A stretch of DNA of 12,158 nucleotides from Erysipelotrichaceae bacterium (GCA_900770275.1 CAAGJS010000336.1:1-12158), one strand, 5' to 3'. Positions 5,738 to 12,158 are shown, counted from the stretch's first letter. Numbers and translations are program-made. The notes: generated from the letters alone by a model not told the origin.

Positions 5738-6805
5738 ATGAAGGAAATGCTCAATTTCGCATCCGACTATATGGATACCTGCCGCCCCGAAATTCTTGAA
5801 GCACTGGCCAACACCCAGGGCAAAGAATACACCGGCTATGGCAGCGATGAAATCTCAGAACGTGCCAAGGAAAAGATCCGCCGCATATGCAATGCTCCGG
5901 AAGCTGATATCTGCTTTCTGGCCGGTGGCACACAGGCAAATGCCTTTGTGATCGACACGCTGCTCGAAAGCTTTGAAGGCGTCATCTGCGCCTCCACCGG
6001 TCACGTCAACGTCCATGAGGCCGGTGCCATCGAATTCACCGGACACAAGGTCATGCCCCTGCCGATGCATGACGGAAAGATTTCCGCAGAAGACATCGAC
6101 ACATATATGCAGAGCTTTGAAAGCGACGAAAACAACTCCCACATGGTACGTCCCGGCATGGTCTATATCTCCCAGCCGACCGAGTATGGAACCCTCTACT
6201 CCAGGGCCGAGCTCGAAGCAATCCACGAAACATGCAAGGCGCATCACATCTATCTCTACGTCGACGGTGCCCGTCTTGCGTATGGCCTTGCCGCAAAGAA
6301 AAATGATGTGACCATGGCCGATCTTGCCAGACTTACGGATGTCTTCTACATCGGTGGCACCAAGTGCGGCGCCATGATCGGCGAAGCCATCGTCATTCCG
6401 AAGCACGACAGGATCAAGCATCTCATGACGCATATCAAGCAGCACGGTGCTCTGCTTGCCAAGGGCTGGGTCGCCGCCATCCAGTTTGATACTCTCTTCA
6501 CTGAAGACAACAATGGAGAAATGCTCTATCTCACCTGTGGAAAGACAGGTGTAAGGGCAGCGGACGAAATCCGCGCAGAACTGCAGGCTGACGGTTATAC
6601 GCTCTATCTCCCCAATCCGACCAACCAGGTATTCTTCACCATCCCTGATGATCTGTATCACCACCTTTGCGAGCATGCGCGTCTCGGCTTCATGGAGAAG
6701 CCCGACGCCGATCACACCATTGCCCGCATCTGCACCAGCTGGGCAACAACAAAGGAACAGCTGGAGGGCATGAAACAGCTGCTCAAAGACGCAAGGCAGA
6801 AGTAA
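5738..6805 (+). CDS. ltaE: low-specificity L-threonine aldolase (PLP-dependent, fold-type I)
   Basis: This 355-residue enzyme is predicted to cleave L-threonine or L-allo-threonine into glycine and acetaldehyde in the cytoplasm. Family features are the N-terminal 'FASDYMD...P.ILEAL' and 'YGSDE', the PLP phosphate-binding 'FLAGGTQAN' (about 60-68), the ring-stacking His in 'TGHVNVHEAGA' (H89), 'DGARL' (Asp176 for the PLP nitrogen, Arg179) and the Schiff-base Lys209 in 'YIGGTKCGAM'. Length matches the family. Two ATGs lie in tandem at 5735 and 5738; AAGGAG (5725-5730) is four bases from the first and seven from the second, so 5738 is preferred. It is a single-gene unit, divergent from tsaC, and ends in a bidirectional terminator shared with cstA. 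Confidence 0.93.
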   Translation: MKEMLNFASDYMDTCRPEILEALANTQGKEYTGYGSDEISERAKEKIRRICNAPEADICFLAGGTQANAFVIDTLLESFEGVICASTGHVNVHEAGAIEFTGHKVMPLPMHDGKISAEDIDTYMQSFESDENNSHMVRPGMVYISQPTEYGTLYSRAELEAIHETCKAHHIYLYVDGARLAYGLAAKKNDVTMADLARLTDVFYIGGTKCGAMIGEAIVIPKHDRIKHLMTHIKQHGALLAKGWVAAIQFDTLFTEDNNGEMLYLTCGKTGVRAADEIRAELQADGYTLYLPNPTNQVFFTIPDDLYHHLCEHARLGFMEKPDADHTIARICTSWATTKEQLEGMKQLLKDARQK

Positions 6806-6835
6806 CAATATTCATCACGATTCAGTCGTCCACGC

Positions 6836-6870
6836 AAAAGGCATTGCCGTATCATCGACAATGCCTTTTT
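6836..6870. terminator. bidirectional rho-independent terminator between the threonine aldolase gene and cstA
   Basis: AAAA-GGCATTG (to 6846) and CAATGCC-TTTTT (6859-6870) form a perfect 7-bp GC-rich stem, extended by A-T pairs, around a 12-base loop. T-runs occur on both strands, so it can stop the aldolase transcript from the left and the cstA transcript from the right. Confidence 0.88.
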
Positions 6871-6908
6871 GCATGCATGTTACCTATTGTTTGTTGAAGG
6901 GAAGCGAA

Positions 6909-8678
6909 TCAGGCCTGCTCCGACGCAAGCGTCTCCTTGCCCTTGGAAGCTGTCGTCCTGACGCCCTTCTTCTCCTTTGCCTGACGTACCATGGTACGGA
7001 TCGAATCAAAGGCAAGAATCAAAGCCAGGACAATCAGCACCGCCGCAATCACGGTACGTGCCAGCGACCAGCCGAATTCCGCACCAACAACGGCACCGGA
7101 AGTCAGAGCTGTAACATTGCTCAGAATCGTCTGGCTCAGCGAGGTAACCGTCACCACCAGCATGAATACCATCGGAACATAGAACATCTTATTGTTCTTG
7201 CCAACCTTGCCAAGCCACGTAGCCACAGCTAAGAGACCTACCGCAGCCAGCAGCTGGTTGCTCGCGCCAAATAACGGCCAGATGTTGAGATAGCCCGTCA
7301 TACCAAGACCGACACCGACAACAACCGTGAACGCCGTAGCGAGATACGGATTGGTCAGAACCTTCTTGACACCGGTCGTTTCCCCAACCGTCTCACCTTC
7401 ATCGAGCCAGAACTCCTGGAACGTGTAGCGCGCAAGACGCGTTGCCGTATCGAGAGATGTGAGGCAGAATACCGAGATTGCCAGAATCAGCAGCGTCTGC
7501 AGAACATTCTGCACACCAGAGAGACCCGGAATCGAAGCGACCATCGAAGCGATACCGACCGAGAACACCTGCATCGGATTCGTCAGTGTACCGCCCGCAA
7601 AACGGTCCCACACATAGCCGACAGCGCAGATCGTGCAGATACCAAGCACACATTCAATGAGCATCGAACCATAGGCAACCGGTAACGCATGTTTCTCATT
7701 GTCAAGCTGCTTCGAAGTCGTACCCGAAGATACCAGCGAATGGAAACCCGAAATTGCACCGCAGGCAACCGTTACAAACAGCACCGGGAACATCGATCCG
7801 GAAGAAGCCGTAAAGCCCGTAAACGCCGGCATCGCCGAAAGATCCGCATGCGCACCCAGAATCCCAACGACCGCCACCGCCATCATGAAGTACAGCAGGA
7901 ACGAGCTCAGATAATCACGCGGTTGCAGCAGAATCCATACCGGCACAACCGAAGCGACCGCAATATAGACACCGATCAGAACCATCCAGGTCGTATTCGA
8001 GAAATAGAAGGGATGAAAATTCATTCCCACAAAAATCACCGCCACAATGCCTGCGCAGCCAACCAGCGTCGAAACCAGAAGCGGCGCATGGCGCCGGTAA
8101 ATCGCAAAGCCGAACGCAACCGCAAGACCAATGAACAGAAGCGAAATCATCGCCGTCGAAGCGTTGCCGGCACTTGCCGCATAATCCACCGCACCTTCCG
8201 CCGTAAATGTAGCTGCGAAGGTTCCTGCAACCATGGAACTGAAGGCCGCAACCACCAGCAGAAGCGTCAGATAGGCGAATACCAGGAACATCTTCTTCAT
8301 CTTCGTGCCCATCGTATCCGCAATGATTTCACCGATCGACTGCCCCTTGTGACGGATCGAAGCAAACAATGCACCGAAATCATGGACACCGCCGAAGAAG
8401 ATGCCCCCAACCAGTACCCATAACAGCACCGGCAGCCAACCGAAGACAGCCGCCTGCACTGGTCCCGTAATCGGACCGGCGCCGGCAATCGAAGAAAAGT
8501 GATGGCCCATCAGAACCGCCGGCTTTGCCGGCATATAATCCACATCATCTTCATACGTATAAGCCGGGGTCTCGCGCGAAGGATCGACGCCCCACTCCTT
8601 TGCCAGCCAGCGGCCGTAAAACAGATAGCCGCAGGCAAGCAACGCAACTCCCAGCAATAACATCACTGCACCATTCAT
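6909..8678 (-). CDS. cstA: CstA-family carbon starvation protein, pyruvate/peptide permease
   Basis: This 589-residue polytopic membrane protein has many hydrophobic helices across its length. The diagnostic CstA N-terminal motif is present: 'YMPAKPAVLMGHHFSSIAGAGPITGP' (about 48-73), then 'GGIFFGGVHDFGALFASIRHKGQSIGEI'. Later landmarks are 'LQPRDYLSSFLLYF', 'GAISGFHSLVSSGTTSKQL' and 'NIWPLFGASNQLLAAVGLLAVATWL'. CstA proteins are known in E. coli and Campylobacter as starvation-induced uptake systems for peptides and pyruvate. Size is in the normal family range. The start ATG at 8678 has AGGGGAG about 11 bases upstream. It follows the 177-residue gene on the same strand after 105 bases without a terminator, so it is probably transcribed from the T-box promoter. 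This would link transport to amino acid supply. Confidence 0.93.
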   Translation of the reverse strand: MNGAVMLLLGVALLACGYLFYGRWLAKEWGVDPSRETPAYTYEDDVDYMPAKPAVLMGHHFSSIAGAGPITGPVQAAVFGWLPVLLWVLVGGIFFGGVHDFGALFASIRHKGQSIGEIIADTMGTKMKKMFLVFAYLTLLLVVAAFSSMVAGTFAATFTAEGAVDYAASAGNASTAMISLLFIGLAVAFGFAIYRRHAPLLVSTLVGCAGIVAVIFVGMNFHPFYFSNTTWMVLIGVYIAVASVVPVWILLQPRDYLSSFLLYFMMAVAVVGILGAHADLSAMPAFTGFTASSGSMFPVLFVTVACGAISGFHSLVSSGTTSKQLDNEKHALPVAYGSMLIECVLGICTICAVGYVWDRFAGGTLTNPMQVFSVGIASMVASIPGLSGVQNVLQTLLILAISVFCLTSLDTATRLARYTFQEFWLDEGETVGETTGVKKVLTNPYLATAFTVVVGVGLGMTGYLNIWPLFGASNQLLAAVGLLAVATWLGKVGKNNKMFYVPMVFMLVVTVTSLSQTILSNVTALTSGAVVGAEFGWSLARTVIAAVLIVLALILAFDSIRTMVRQAKEKKGVRTTASKGKETLASEQA

Positions 8679-8783
8679 ACCCTTTATTTCTCCCCTTGTC
8701 TGATTTTTTATCGTTTCCTGTTTCTGTATTTCTTTCTGTGTCTCTTATTTCTGTTTTCTTTCAGCTGTTTCCCTGTTTTCTTT
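8679..8783 (-). promoter_or_regulatory. purine-rich intergenic leader before cstA
   Basis: In the transcript sense this 105-base gap is almost pure A and G, with recurring CAGAAA/CAGGAAA-like units and few U or C. It should be unstructured RNA. I see neither a promoter nor a terminator in it. It ends in the cstA ribosome binding site (AAGGGGAG). A role in ribosome loading or mRNA stability is speculative. Confidence 0.4.
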
Positions 8784-9317
8784 TCACGTCTCCTGGGCGA
8801 GACGCAGTCGTCTGCTCTCTGCTTTCAGCAGGTTCTTCAGATTTCTTCTTAGATCCCCGCCGCTGAAGTTGCAGGCAACGGTATCATCATTCAGCACCGC
8901 AATTCCGGTATGGAAATCCATATAGCCATCGAGTCCGAAGCGGAATTCCCTGTGAATGCTGCAGCGCTTCAATGCCTTCAGGGCATCGCGATCACAGCTT
9001 TCGCACAGCACCATCAGACTCAGCGTCGTTGACATGTGATGGTTCTGTTTCGGATCAATGAGCTCCATCCCCTGCCGATATACTTCCGCTTCCGCCCTGC
9101 GATATGTGTCAAGATCCAGATGCGGCACCACCAGCAGATAGCAGTACTCATGAACCATCGCCTGACTAGTCACGTTCTTTTTAAACAGGACATAGTTCTC
9201 GTTTTCCATATGGAAGTCCATCCGCGCCGCAAACAGATCATCATGGTCCCGGTGCACGTCGTAATAGGCTTCGTACGCCTTCAGCAGACGGCTTGCAAAC
9301 TGATTCAGATCCTGCAT
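8784..9317 (-). CDS. conserved hypothetical protein of 177 residues, T-box controlled
   Basis: This is a soluble-looking acidic/basic protein without signal peptide or membrane helix. It opens with 'QFASRLLKAYEAYYDVHRDHDDLFAARMDFHMENENYVLFKKNVTSQAMVHEYCYLLV' and later has 'MSTTLSLMVLCESCDRDALKALKRCSIHREFRFGLDGYMDFHTGIAVLNDDTVACN'. From memory the layout resembles an uncharacterised DUF family of Firmicutes (DUF8052-like), but I cannot verify that. No catalytic motif is evident; there is one C-x-x-C pair ('CESC'). The ATG at 9317 is backed by a very strong ribosome binding site (AAAGGGGGAG). It is the first gene after the T-box terminator and is followed by cstA, so its function is likely linked to the transporter or to amino acid metabolism. 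It could be an accessory protein for CstA, but nothing in the sequence shows that. Confidence 0.75.
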   Translation of the reverse strand: MQDLNQFASRLLKAYEAYYDVHRDHDDLFAARMDFHMENENYVLFKKNVTSQAMVHEYCYLLVVPHLDLDTYRRAEAEVYRQGMELIDPKQNHHMSTTLSLMVLCESCDRDALKALKRCSIHREFRFGLDGYMDFHTGIAVLNDDTVACNFSGGDLRRNLKNLLKAESRRLRLAQET

Positions 9318-9344
9318 AACTCCCCCTTTCCTGGCGGATTTTGG

Positions 9345-9618
9345 TATAAAAAAACTTCCGCCTTTGATTTCAAAGACGAAAGTATAGCCTTCCGCGGTAC
9401 CACTTTGATTGCCATGAACTCATGGCCACTCTCCCTGTCCAGCAACAGGTAATCCTTAACGCGGAATACGTCGCCGCCTACTTGAATGTTCGGCTGCGCT
9501 GCTCACAGAGGATACCTCACCATCGCTCCCACTGCCTTCCACCACTACAGCAGCTCTCTATCGAAAGTCTTCCGGCTCAGCGTGTTCTGTTTCATCGCTT
9601 TGCTTGTTCACTTGTGAT
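9345..9618 (-). ncRNA. T-box riboswitch leader (tRNA-sensing) upstream of the 177-residue gene and cstA
   Basis: The conserved T-box sequence AAAGTGGTACCGCGG is present on the minus strand (9406-9392). A perfect stem III, GCCATGA-gt-TCATGGC (9426-9411), lies just upstream, and a CCTGT/ACAGG hairpin (9449-9434) lies in the stem II region. The terminator arm ACTTTCGTCTTTG contains CUUU, which can pair with the AAAG of the T-box to form the antiterminator. Stem I is the compact region about 9585-9495, with AGAGAG and a GGUG loop motif. The variable base in UGGU is U, predicting a tRNA with discriminator A. The specifier lies near 9518-9510 within GAGGTATCC; GTA (Val), ATC (Ile) and TAT (Tyr) are all possible. 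GGT (Gly) is disfavoured because bacterial tRNA-Gly has U73. Confidence 0.9.
9348..9383 (-). terminator. regulated terminator of the T-box
   Basis: On the minus strand ACTTTCGTCTTTG (9383-9371) and CAAAGGCGGAAGT (9366-9354) form a 13-bp stem including G-U pairs, with a four-base loop. TTTTTTT follows (9354-9348). It lies about 30 bases before the start codon at 9317 and is mutually exclusive with the T-box antiterminator. Confidence 0.9.
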
Positions 9619-9624
9619 GACTGT

Positions 9625-9653
9625 AGGATAACAGCCGGCAATGAAAGGGGCAA
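9625..9653 (-). promoter_or_regulatory. candidate promoter of the T-box transcript
   Basis: TTGCCC (9653-9648) and TATCCT (9630-9625) are 17 bases apart on the minus strand. Each matches the consensus at four of six positions. The predicted start near 9618 gives a leader of about 300 bases to the ATG, a normal T-box length. The remainder of the gap up to 9758 is AT-rich DNA in which I see nothing else convincing. Confidence 0.4.
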
Positions 9654-9758
9654 TATCATTTCACTAAATATTTTCAGCATTTTGAAACTTCTTTGTTCCA
9701 TTCATGAAATAATTTACATTCCTTATGAACCCAGCAATGAAATCGCTGCCTGATCTTC

Positions 9759-10370
9759 TCAGCGAACCGCCTTTACGCACAGCCAGATGCCATTGACATC
9801 CGTCACAACATCACGGAAACCTGCCTTCTTCAGAAGGTCCGTAAGCTGATCCGCATCATACAGCGTCATGCCTTCGATGATCTTCGAGTATTTCAGCGCT
9901 TCCTTATCATGACCATTTGACTCGTTACAGATAAAGAAGGCGCCGCCCTCCTTCAGAACATTCCGAATCCCGGCAAACGTCTTCTCAATGTCCGGCCAGA
10001 AGTAGACCGTCTCAAACGCCGTCACAAGATCAAAGCTGCCGTCTTCAAAAGGAAGATGGCTCACATCGCCCTGTACGATTGTGCAACGTCCGGCATCAAT
10101 CTCCTTACGATTGACCTTCTTTGATTCTTCAACGCTGACTTCCGAATAATCCAGTCCCGTCACATGGCCCTTCGACGCCTTTGCAAGCAGACGTTTCACA
10201 TTCGCTCCGCCGCCGCAGCCCGCATCAAGAATCGATGCACTTTCTGAAATATTCAGATGTTCCAGTCCCCATGCTGCAAGCTTCGCATGTGCTCCGCTGT
10301 TCATTCCCTTAACCATCAGCTTTCCACCAAAGCCTGCCGGTTTCCTTGTGTTCTGAAAAAATGATGCCAT
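9759..10370 (-). CDS. class I SAM-dependent methyltransferase (Methyltransf_11/UbiE-like)
   Basis: This 203-residue cytosolic protein has a Rossmann-type methyltransferase fold. Visible are motif I 'ILDAGCGGGANVKRL' (47-61) for S-adenosylmethionine, the acidic residue at the end of strand beta-2 ('VTGLDYSEV', Asp74), 'QGDVSHLPFEDGSFDLVTAFETVYFWPDI' (100-128) and 'IRNVLKEGGAFFICNES' (135-151). The C-terminal part 'LYDADQLTDLLKKAGFRDV' is typical of small-molecule methyltransferases. The substrate cannot be read from the sequence. The start at ATG 10370 has AAAAGGAG upstream. It is the last gene of the TetR-led unit and lies 18 bases after the broken SRPBCC gene, so it is probably controlled by that regulator. 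No strong terminator follows it. Confidence 0.88.
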   Translation of the reverse strand: MASFFQNTRKPAGFGGKLMVKGMNSGAHAKLAAWGLEHLNISESASILDAGCGGGANVKRLLAKASKGHVTGLDYSEVSVEESKKVNRKEIDAGRCTIVQGDVSHLPFEDGSFDLVTAFETVYFWPDIEKTFAGIRNVLKEGGAFFICNESNGHDKEALKYSKIIEGMTLYDADQLTDLLKKAGFRDVVTDVNGIWLCVKAVR

Positions 10371-10388
10371 AGCCTGTCTCTCCTTTTC

Positions 10389-10828
10389 CTACTGCTTTAT
10401 GAGCAGTTTCTCGACCGGGATTCGCTTTGGATACGTTCCCGTCCTCAAAATCTCTCTTAGATATTTGTTATCCAGAACCATGTCGTCACGGATCAGCTGC
10501 CAGGTGCACTGCTTGCGATACAGTACCTTGAACAGCAGAAAGTTGACGATCGGACCAATGACCGGCGTACCGGCATCGCTTTTGAACCGGATCCGGAAAT
10601 GATCATCATCACGCTCCACATCCGTCAATGTACCGGTCACGTCATAATCCAGCCCATCACAATTTCGTGTAAGCGAACCTTGTCACCTGTCTTTATTCCG
10701 CCGGTCATCAGCTCACAATCCAGATGATACGGACTCCACTTCACGAACTCCTCCTGAAAGTGATCGATCCAGGCGTTCAGCTTCTCAAAGGGTGCCGAAA
10801 TATCAATCTGTTCCACCAGGGTTACCAT
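10389..10828 (-). pseudogene. SRPBCC/polyketide-cyclase-like protein gene, split by a -1 frameshift
   Basis: The N-terminal frame (10828-10637, 63 codons) reads 'MVTLVEQIDISAPFEKLNAWIDHFQEEFVKWSPYHLDCELMTGGIKTGDKVRLHEIV', the typical strand-helix-strand start of an SRPBCC lipid/ligand-binding fold. It stops at TGA 10639-10637. The adjacent frame, open from about 10683 downwards, continues as 'GLDYDVTGTLTDVERDDDHFRIRFKSDAG...' to the TAG at 10391-10389. The two parts together have the length of one SRPBCC domain (about 145 residues), so a one-base change between about 10683 and 10640 has split it. The downstream part could restart at GTG 10640, which overlaps the stop as GTGA. I see no slippery heptamer. 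The gene start has AGGAGG six bases upstream and overlaps the TetR gene by 26 bases. It may be a real mutation or a sequencing error. Confidence 0.7.
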
Positions 10829-11477
10829 CGCCTGCCTCCTGCCGGAGCGGTTTGTACTTCTTCATGATCCGGATGCGCTCCTTTTCCGACACATTCATCG
10901 CCGACAGCGCAAAGAAAGAGATCGCATCCATTGCCGATCGCAGCACATCTTCGTCCTTCACATCCCCCATCAGAAACTGAAAGATCAGCTCCCCGATCCC
11001 TCCCGCAAGAAAGGAGCCACGCGAGGCACATTCAGTTTCACTGCAGAGATGATTATCACGAAGAAATGTTCCCCATAGCTTTGCCATCGATGCGGTCATC
11101 TGATTGCGAACATCCAGGATAAAGAGACGATTTGATGCCCTGGCTTCGGCAGGAAGAAAGTTCGCATAGGTACGAAGACTATCTTCCATCGTCGCCGCCA
11201 GAGAAAACATCGTATCTTCCAATGAATCGGCTTTCTTCTCAAATTCACTCTTCCAGCCAGAGAGATAGGAAGCCGCCGCAGCTTCTATACACGCATGGTA
11301 GAGATCTTCCTTCGATTTGAAGTAGTAGTAGAACACGCTGGGCGAAGCGCTGCGATTTCCTACCGCATCAAGCACATTGCGCACCGATACATTCTCATAG
11401 CCATTGGTTGCGAATAACGCAAGCGCCGCATGAATGAACTCTTCTTTTCTGATCTTTGGATCTTTCTGTGTCCGCAT
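10803..11477 (-). CDS. TetR/AcrR-family transcriptional regulator
   Basis: This 224-residue regulator has an N-terminal helix-turn-helix: 'IRKEEFIHAALALFATNGYENVSVRNVLDAVGNRSASPSVFYYYFKSKEDLYHACIE' (about 9-65), matching the TetR_N pattern including the F-Y-x-Y-F-x-x-K-x-x-L ending. The remainder is a variable helical ligand-binding and dimerisation domain. The reading frame stays open up to 11615, but that extension would run through the promoter and operator and lacks TetR similarity, so ATG 11477 is chosen; its ribosome binding site (AAGAAGA) is weak. It heads a unit with the SRPBCC gene and the methyltransferase. A perfect palindrome over the promoter start suggests self-repression released by an unknown ligand. 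The ligand might be a hydrophobic compound handled by the SRPBCC protein and methyltransferase, which is inference. Confidence 0.92.
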   Translation of the reverse strand: MRTQKDPKIRKEEFIHAALALFATNGYENVSVRNVLDAVGNRSASPSVFYYYFKSKEDLYHACIEAAAASYLSGWKSEFEKKADSLEDTMFSLAATMEDSLRTYANFLPAEARASNRLFILDVRNQMTASMAKLWGTFLRDNHLCSETECASRGSFLAGGIGELIFQFLMGDVKDEDVLRSAMDAISFFALSAMNVSEKERIRIMKKYKPLRQEAGDGNPGGTD

Positions 11478-11489
11478 AGCCTGTCTTCT

Positions 11490-11512
11490 TTTATAGAATA
11501 TTGTTCTATAAA
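11490..11512. promoter_or_regulatory. TetR operator palindrome
   Basis: TTTATAGAA (11490-11498) and TTCTATAAA (11504-11512) are perfect 9-bp arms around a five-base spacer. The site lies 13 bases before the TetR start codon and covers the predicted transcription start, the typical place for TetR autorepression. Confidence 0.75.
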
Positions 11513-11513
11513 T

Positions 11514-11542
11514 AAAATATACCTGCCTGTTTGCTTGTGCAA
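11514..11542 (-). promoter_or_regulatory. promoter of the TetR unit
   Basis: TTGCAC (11542-11537) and TATTTT (11519-11514) lie 17 bases apart on the minus strand, with the start near 11507 inside the operator palindrome. An upstream inverted repeat (11548-11567) borders the -35 box. Confidence 0.6.
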
Positions 11543-11547
11543 GAGGA

Positions 11548-11567
11548 AAGTTAGCATTTTCTAACTT
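11548..11567. repeat. inverted repeat upstream of the TetR promoter
   Basis: AAGTTAG and CTAACTT form perfect 7-bp arms around a six-base AT-rich spacer. It differs in sequence from the TetR operator and has no T-run, so it is not an obvious terminator. It could be a second regulator site, or chance in AT-rich DNA. Confidence 0.4.
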
Positions 11568-11578
11568 ACAGGCAACAG

Positions 11579-11604
11579 AAAAAGCGGAACCAATCGATTC
11601 CGCC
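11579..11604 (-). terminator. rho-independent terminator of the flavoprotein gene
   Basis: On the minus strand GCGGAA and TTCCGC (arms 11603-11598 and 11589-11584) form a stem around an eight-base loop, followed by TTTTT (11583-11579). It lies 27 bases after the stop codon at 11631-11633. Confidence 0.8.
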
Positions 11605-11630
11605 CTCTGCTTCATTGATTTGAGCTTCGA

Positions 11631-12158
11631 TTACTCGTGAGAAGTCGTACCCTGCATGCCGCGGGCAGTCGCCTCTTCCATCGTCTTCTGGCCAAGCTCG
11701 GTCAGTTCCGTCGTATCAGTGGTCGGTGTGTAGCCAGCGTTTTCAGCCGCATGTGCACCAGCCAGACGTCCGGACGTCAGCGAGAAGCCAAGGCCGACGC
11801 CTTCCACATCCTGGTAAGCGCCGTGGGAGATACCCGAAACGTTGTTGCCGGTAGCGTAGAGGTTGCCGATGACGCTCTGATCATCACGCAGAACCTGGAG
11901 CAGCTCATTCGTATTGACGCCGCCGAGTGCACCCAGGACGCCAGAGTGTCCCTTCGTCACATAGTACGGGCCTTCCTTGACAGTGTAGACGAGATCTTCC
12001 TTGTCCTTGAAGAACTCCTCATCGTAGTCATTCTCAACATACGTATTGTAGTTGTCGATCGTCTCCTGCAGATCTGCCGCATCGCAGCCAATGAACGCCG
12101 CAGCCTCTTCAATCGTATCGAAGACGCCGCCTTCGCCGGCCTTTGTCAGAGCATCAAA
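11631..12158 (-). CDS. FAD-dependent fumarate-reductase-like flavoprotein (flavocytochrome c family), C-terminal part
   Basis: The frame is open from the right edge to TAA at 11633-11631, giving 175 residues of C terminus; the start lies outside the window. The end region 'SVIGNLYATGNNVSGISHGAYQDVEGVGLGFSLTSGRLAGAHAAENAGY' is the C-terminal FAD-binding segment of the FAD_binding_2 family (fumarate, urocanate or other enoate reductases), where the usual form is 'GLYAAGE...G...G..L....FGRIAG..AA'. The upstream part 'AAAFIGCDAADLQETIDNYNTYVENDYDEEFFKDKEDL' followed by 'EGPYYVTKGH' matches the capping-domain-to-FAD-domain transition of these enzymes, including the short substrate-side stretch before 'GGVNTN'. 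The reduced substrate cannot be inferred from this part. Such flavoproteins in anaerobic Firmicutes often carry an FMN-binding domain at the missing N-terminal end. Confidence 0.85.
   Translation of the reverse strand, partial: FDALTKAGEGGVFDTIEEAAAFIGCDAADLQETIDNYNTYVENDYDEEFFKDKEDLVYTVKEGPYYVTKGHSGVLGALGGVNTNELLQVLRDDQSVIGNLYATGNNVSGISHGAYQDVEGVGLGFSLTSGRLAGAHAAENAGYTPTTDTTELTELGQKTMEEATARGMQGTTSHE

Noticed and set aside
5855..6808. Long open frame of 317 codons on the minus strand across the threonine aldolase gene
   Set aside because: It is antisense to a clearly recognisable enzyme, resembles no family, and is explained by codon bias of the opposite strand.
7689..8423. Open frame of 244 codons on the plus strand opposite cstA
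   Set aside because: The Arg/His/Asn-rich product has no family features; CstA on the other strand is unambiguous.
9514..9516. GGT as T-box specifier (glycine)
   Set aside because: The T-box bulge reads UGGU, which pairs with a discriminator A; bacterial tRNA-Gly has U73.
9732..9748. Small hairpin (CAGCGA/TTGCTG-like) after the methyltransferase gene
   Set aside because: The stem is short, contains a wobble pair and is not followed by a U-run, so I do not call it a terminator.
11478..11615. N-terminal extension of the TetR gene to 11615
   Set aside because: It would cover the promoter, the operator and the terminator of the neighbouring gene, and adds residues not found in TetR proteins.

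Overview
The window looks like a piece of chromosome from a Gram-positive Firmicute of moderate GC content, perhaps an Erysipelotrichaceae-type gut bacterium. The clues are strong purine-rich ribosome binding sites, rho-independent terminators, a T-box leader, an ABC-F ATPase behind an attenuator, and a surface protein with a Gram-positive-style signal peptide and C-terminal anchor. The family assignment is inference from protein style only. No mobile element, CRISPR array, rRNA or tRNA gene is visible. Most genes lie on the minus strand.

Layout from left to right. The minus-strand start of a HAD-type phosphatase (1-164) runs off the left edge. A secreted, membrane-anchored beta-helix surface protein (299-2026, minus) follows, ending in a clear terminator. 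It is divergent from a small VanZ-like membrane protein (2173-2664, plus). That gene ends base-to-base against an operon on the minus strand, read from right to left: a TsaC/YrdC-type threonylcarbamoyl-AMP synthase (5061-5660), an attenuated leader (about 5033-4836), an ABC-F ATPase (3285-4835) and a two-helix membrane protein (2665-3282). A palindrome-bearing divergent promoter separates tsaC from a PLP-dependent threonine aldolase (5738-6805, plus), which shares a bidirectional terminator with cstA.

The second half holds two further regulated minus-strand units and an edge gene. A T-box riboswitch (about 9618-9345) sits in front of a 177-residue protein of unknown function and then cstA, a carbon-starvation-type pyruvate/peptide permease. 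This places a nutrient transporter under control of an uncharged tRNA. Upstream is a TetR unit: a TetR regulator with a perfect operator palindrome over its promoter, an SRPBCC-domain gene broken by a -1 frameshift, and a SAM methyltransferase. The right edge holds the C-terminal part of a FAD-dependent fumarate-reductase-like flavoprotein (11631-12158, minus) with its own terminator.

The points most worth following up are the RNA-level control elements. The ABC-F leader has one RNA arm that can pair either into a terminator or over the Shine-Dalgarno region. The T-box controls an unusual target pair whose amino acid specificity cannot be settled by eye. The rest is largely ordinary housekeeping and small regulatory units; I see no clear multi-gene novel system.
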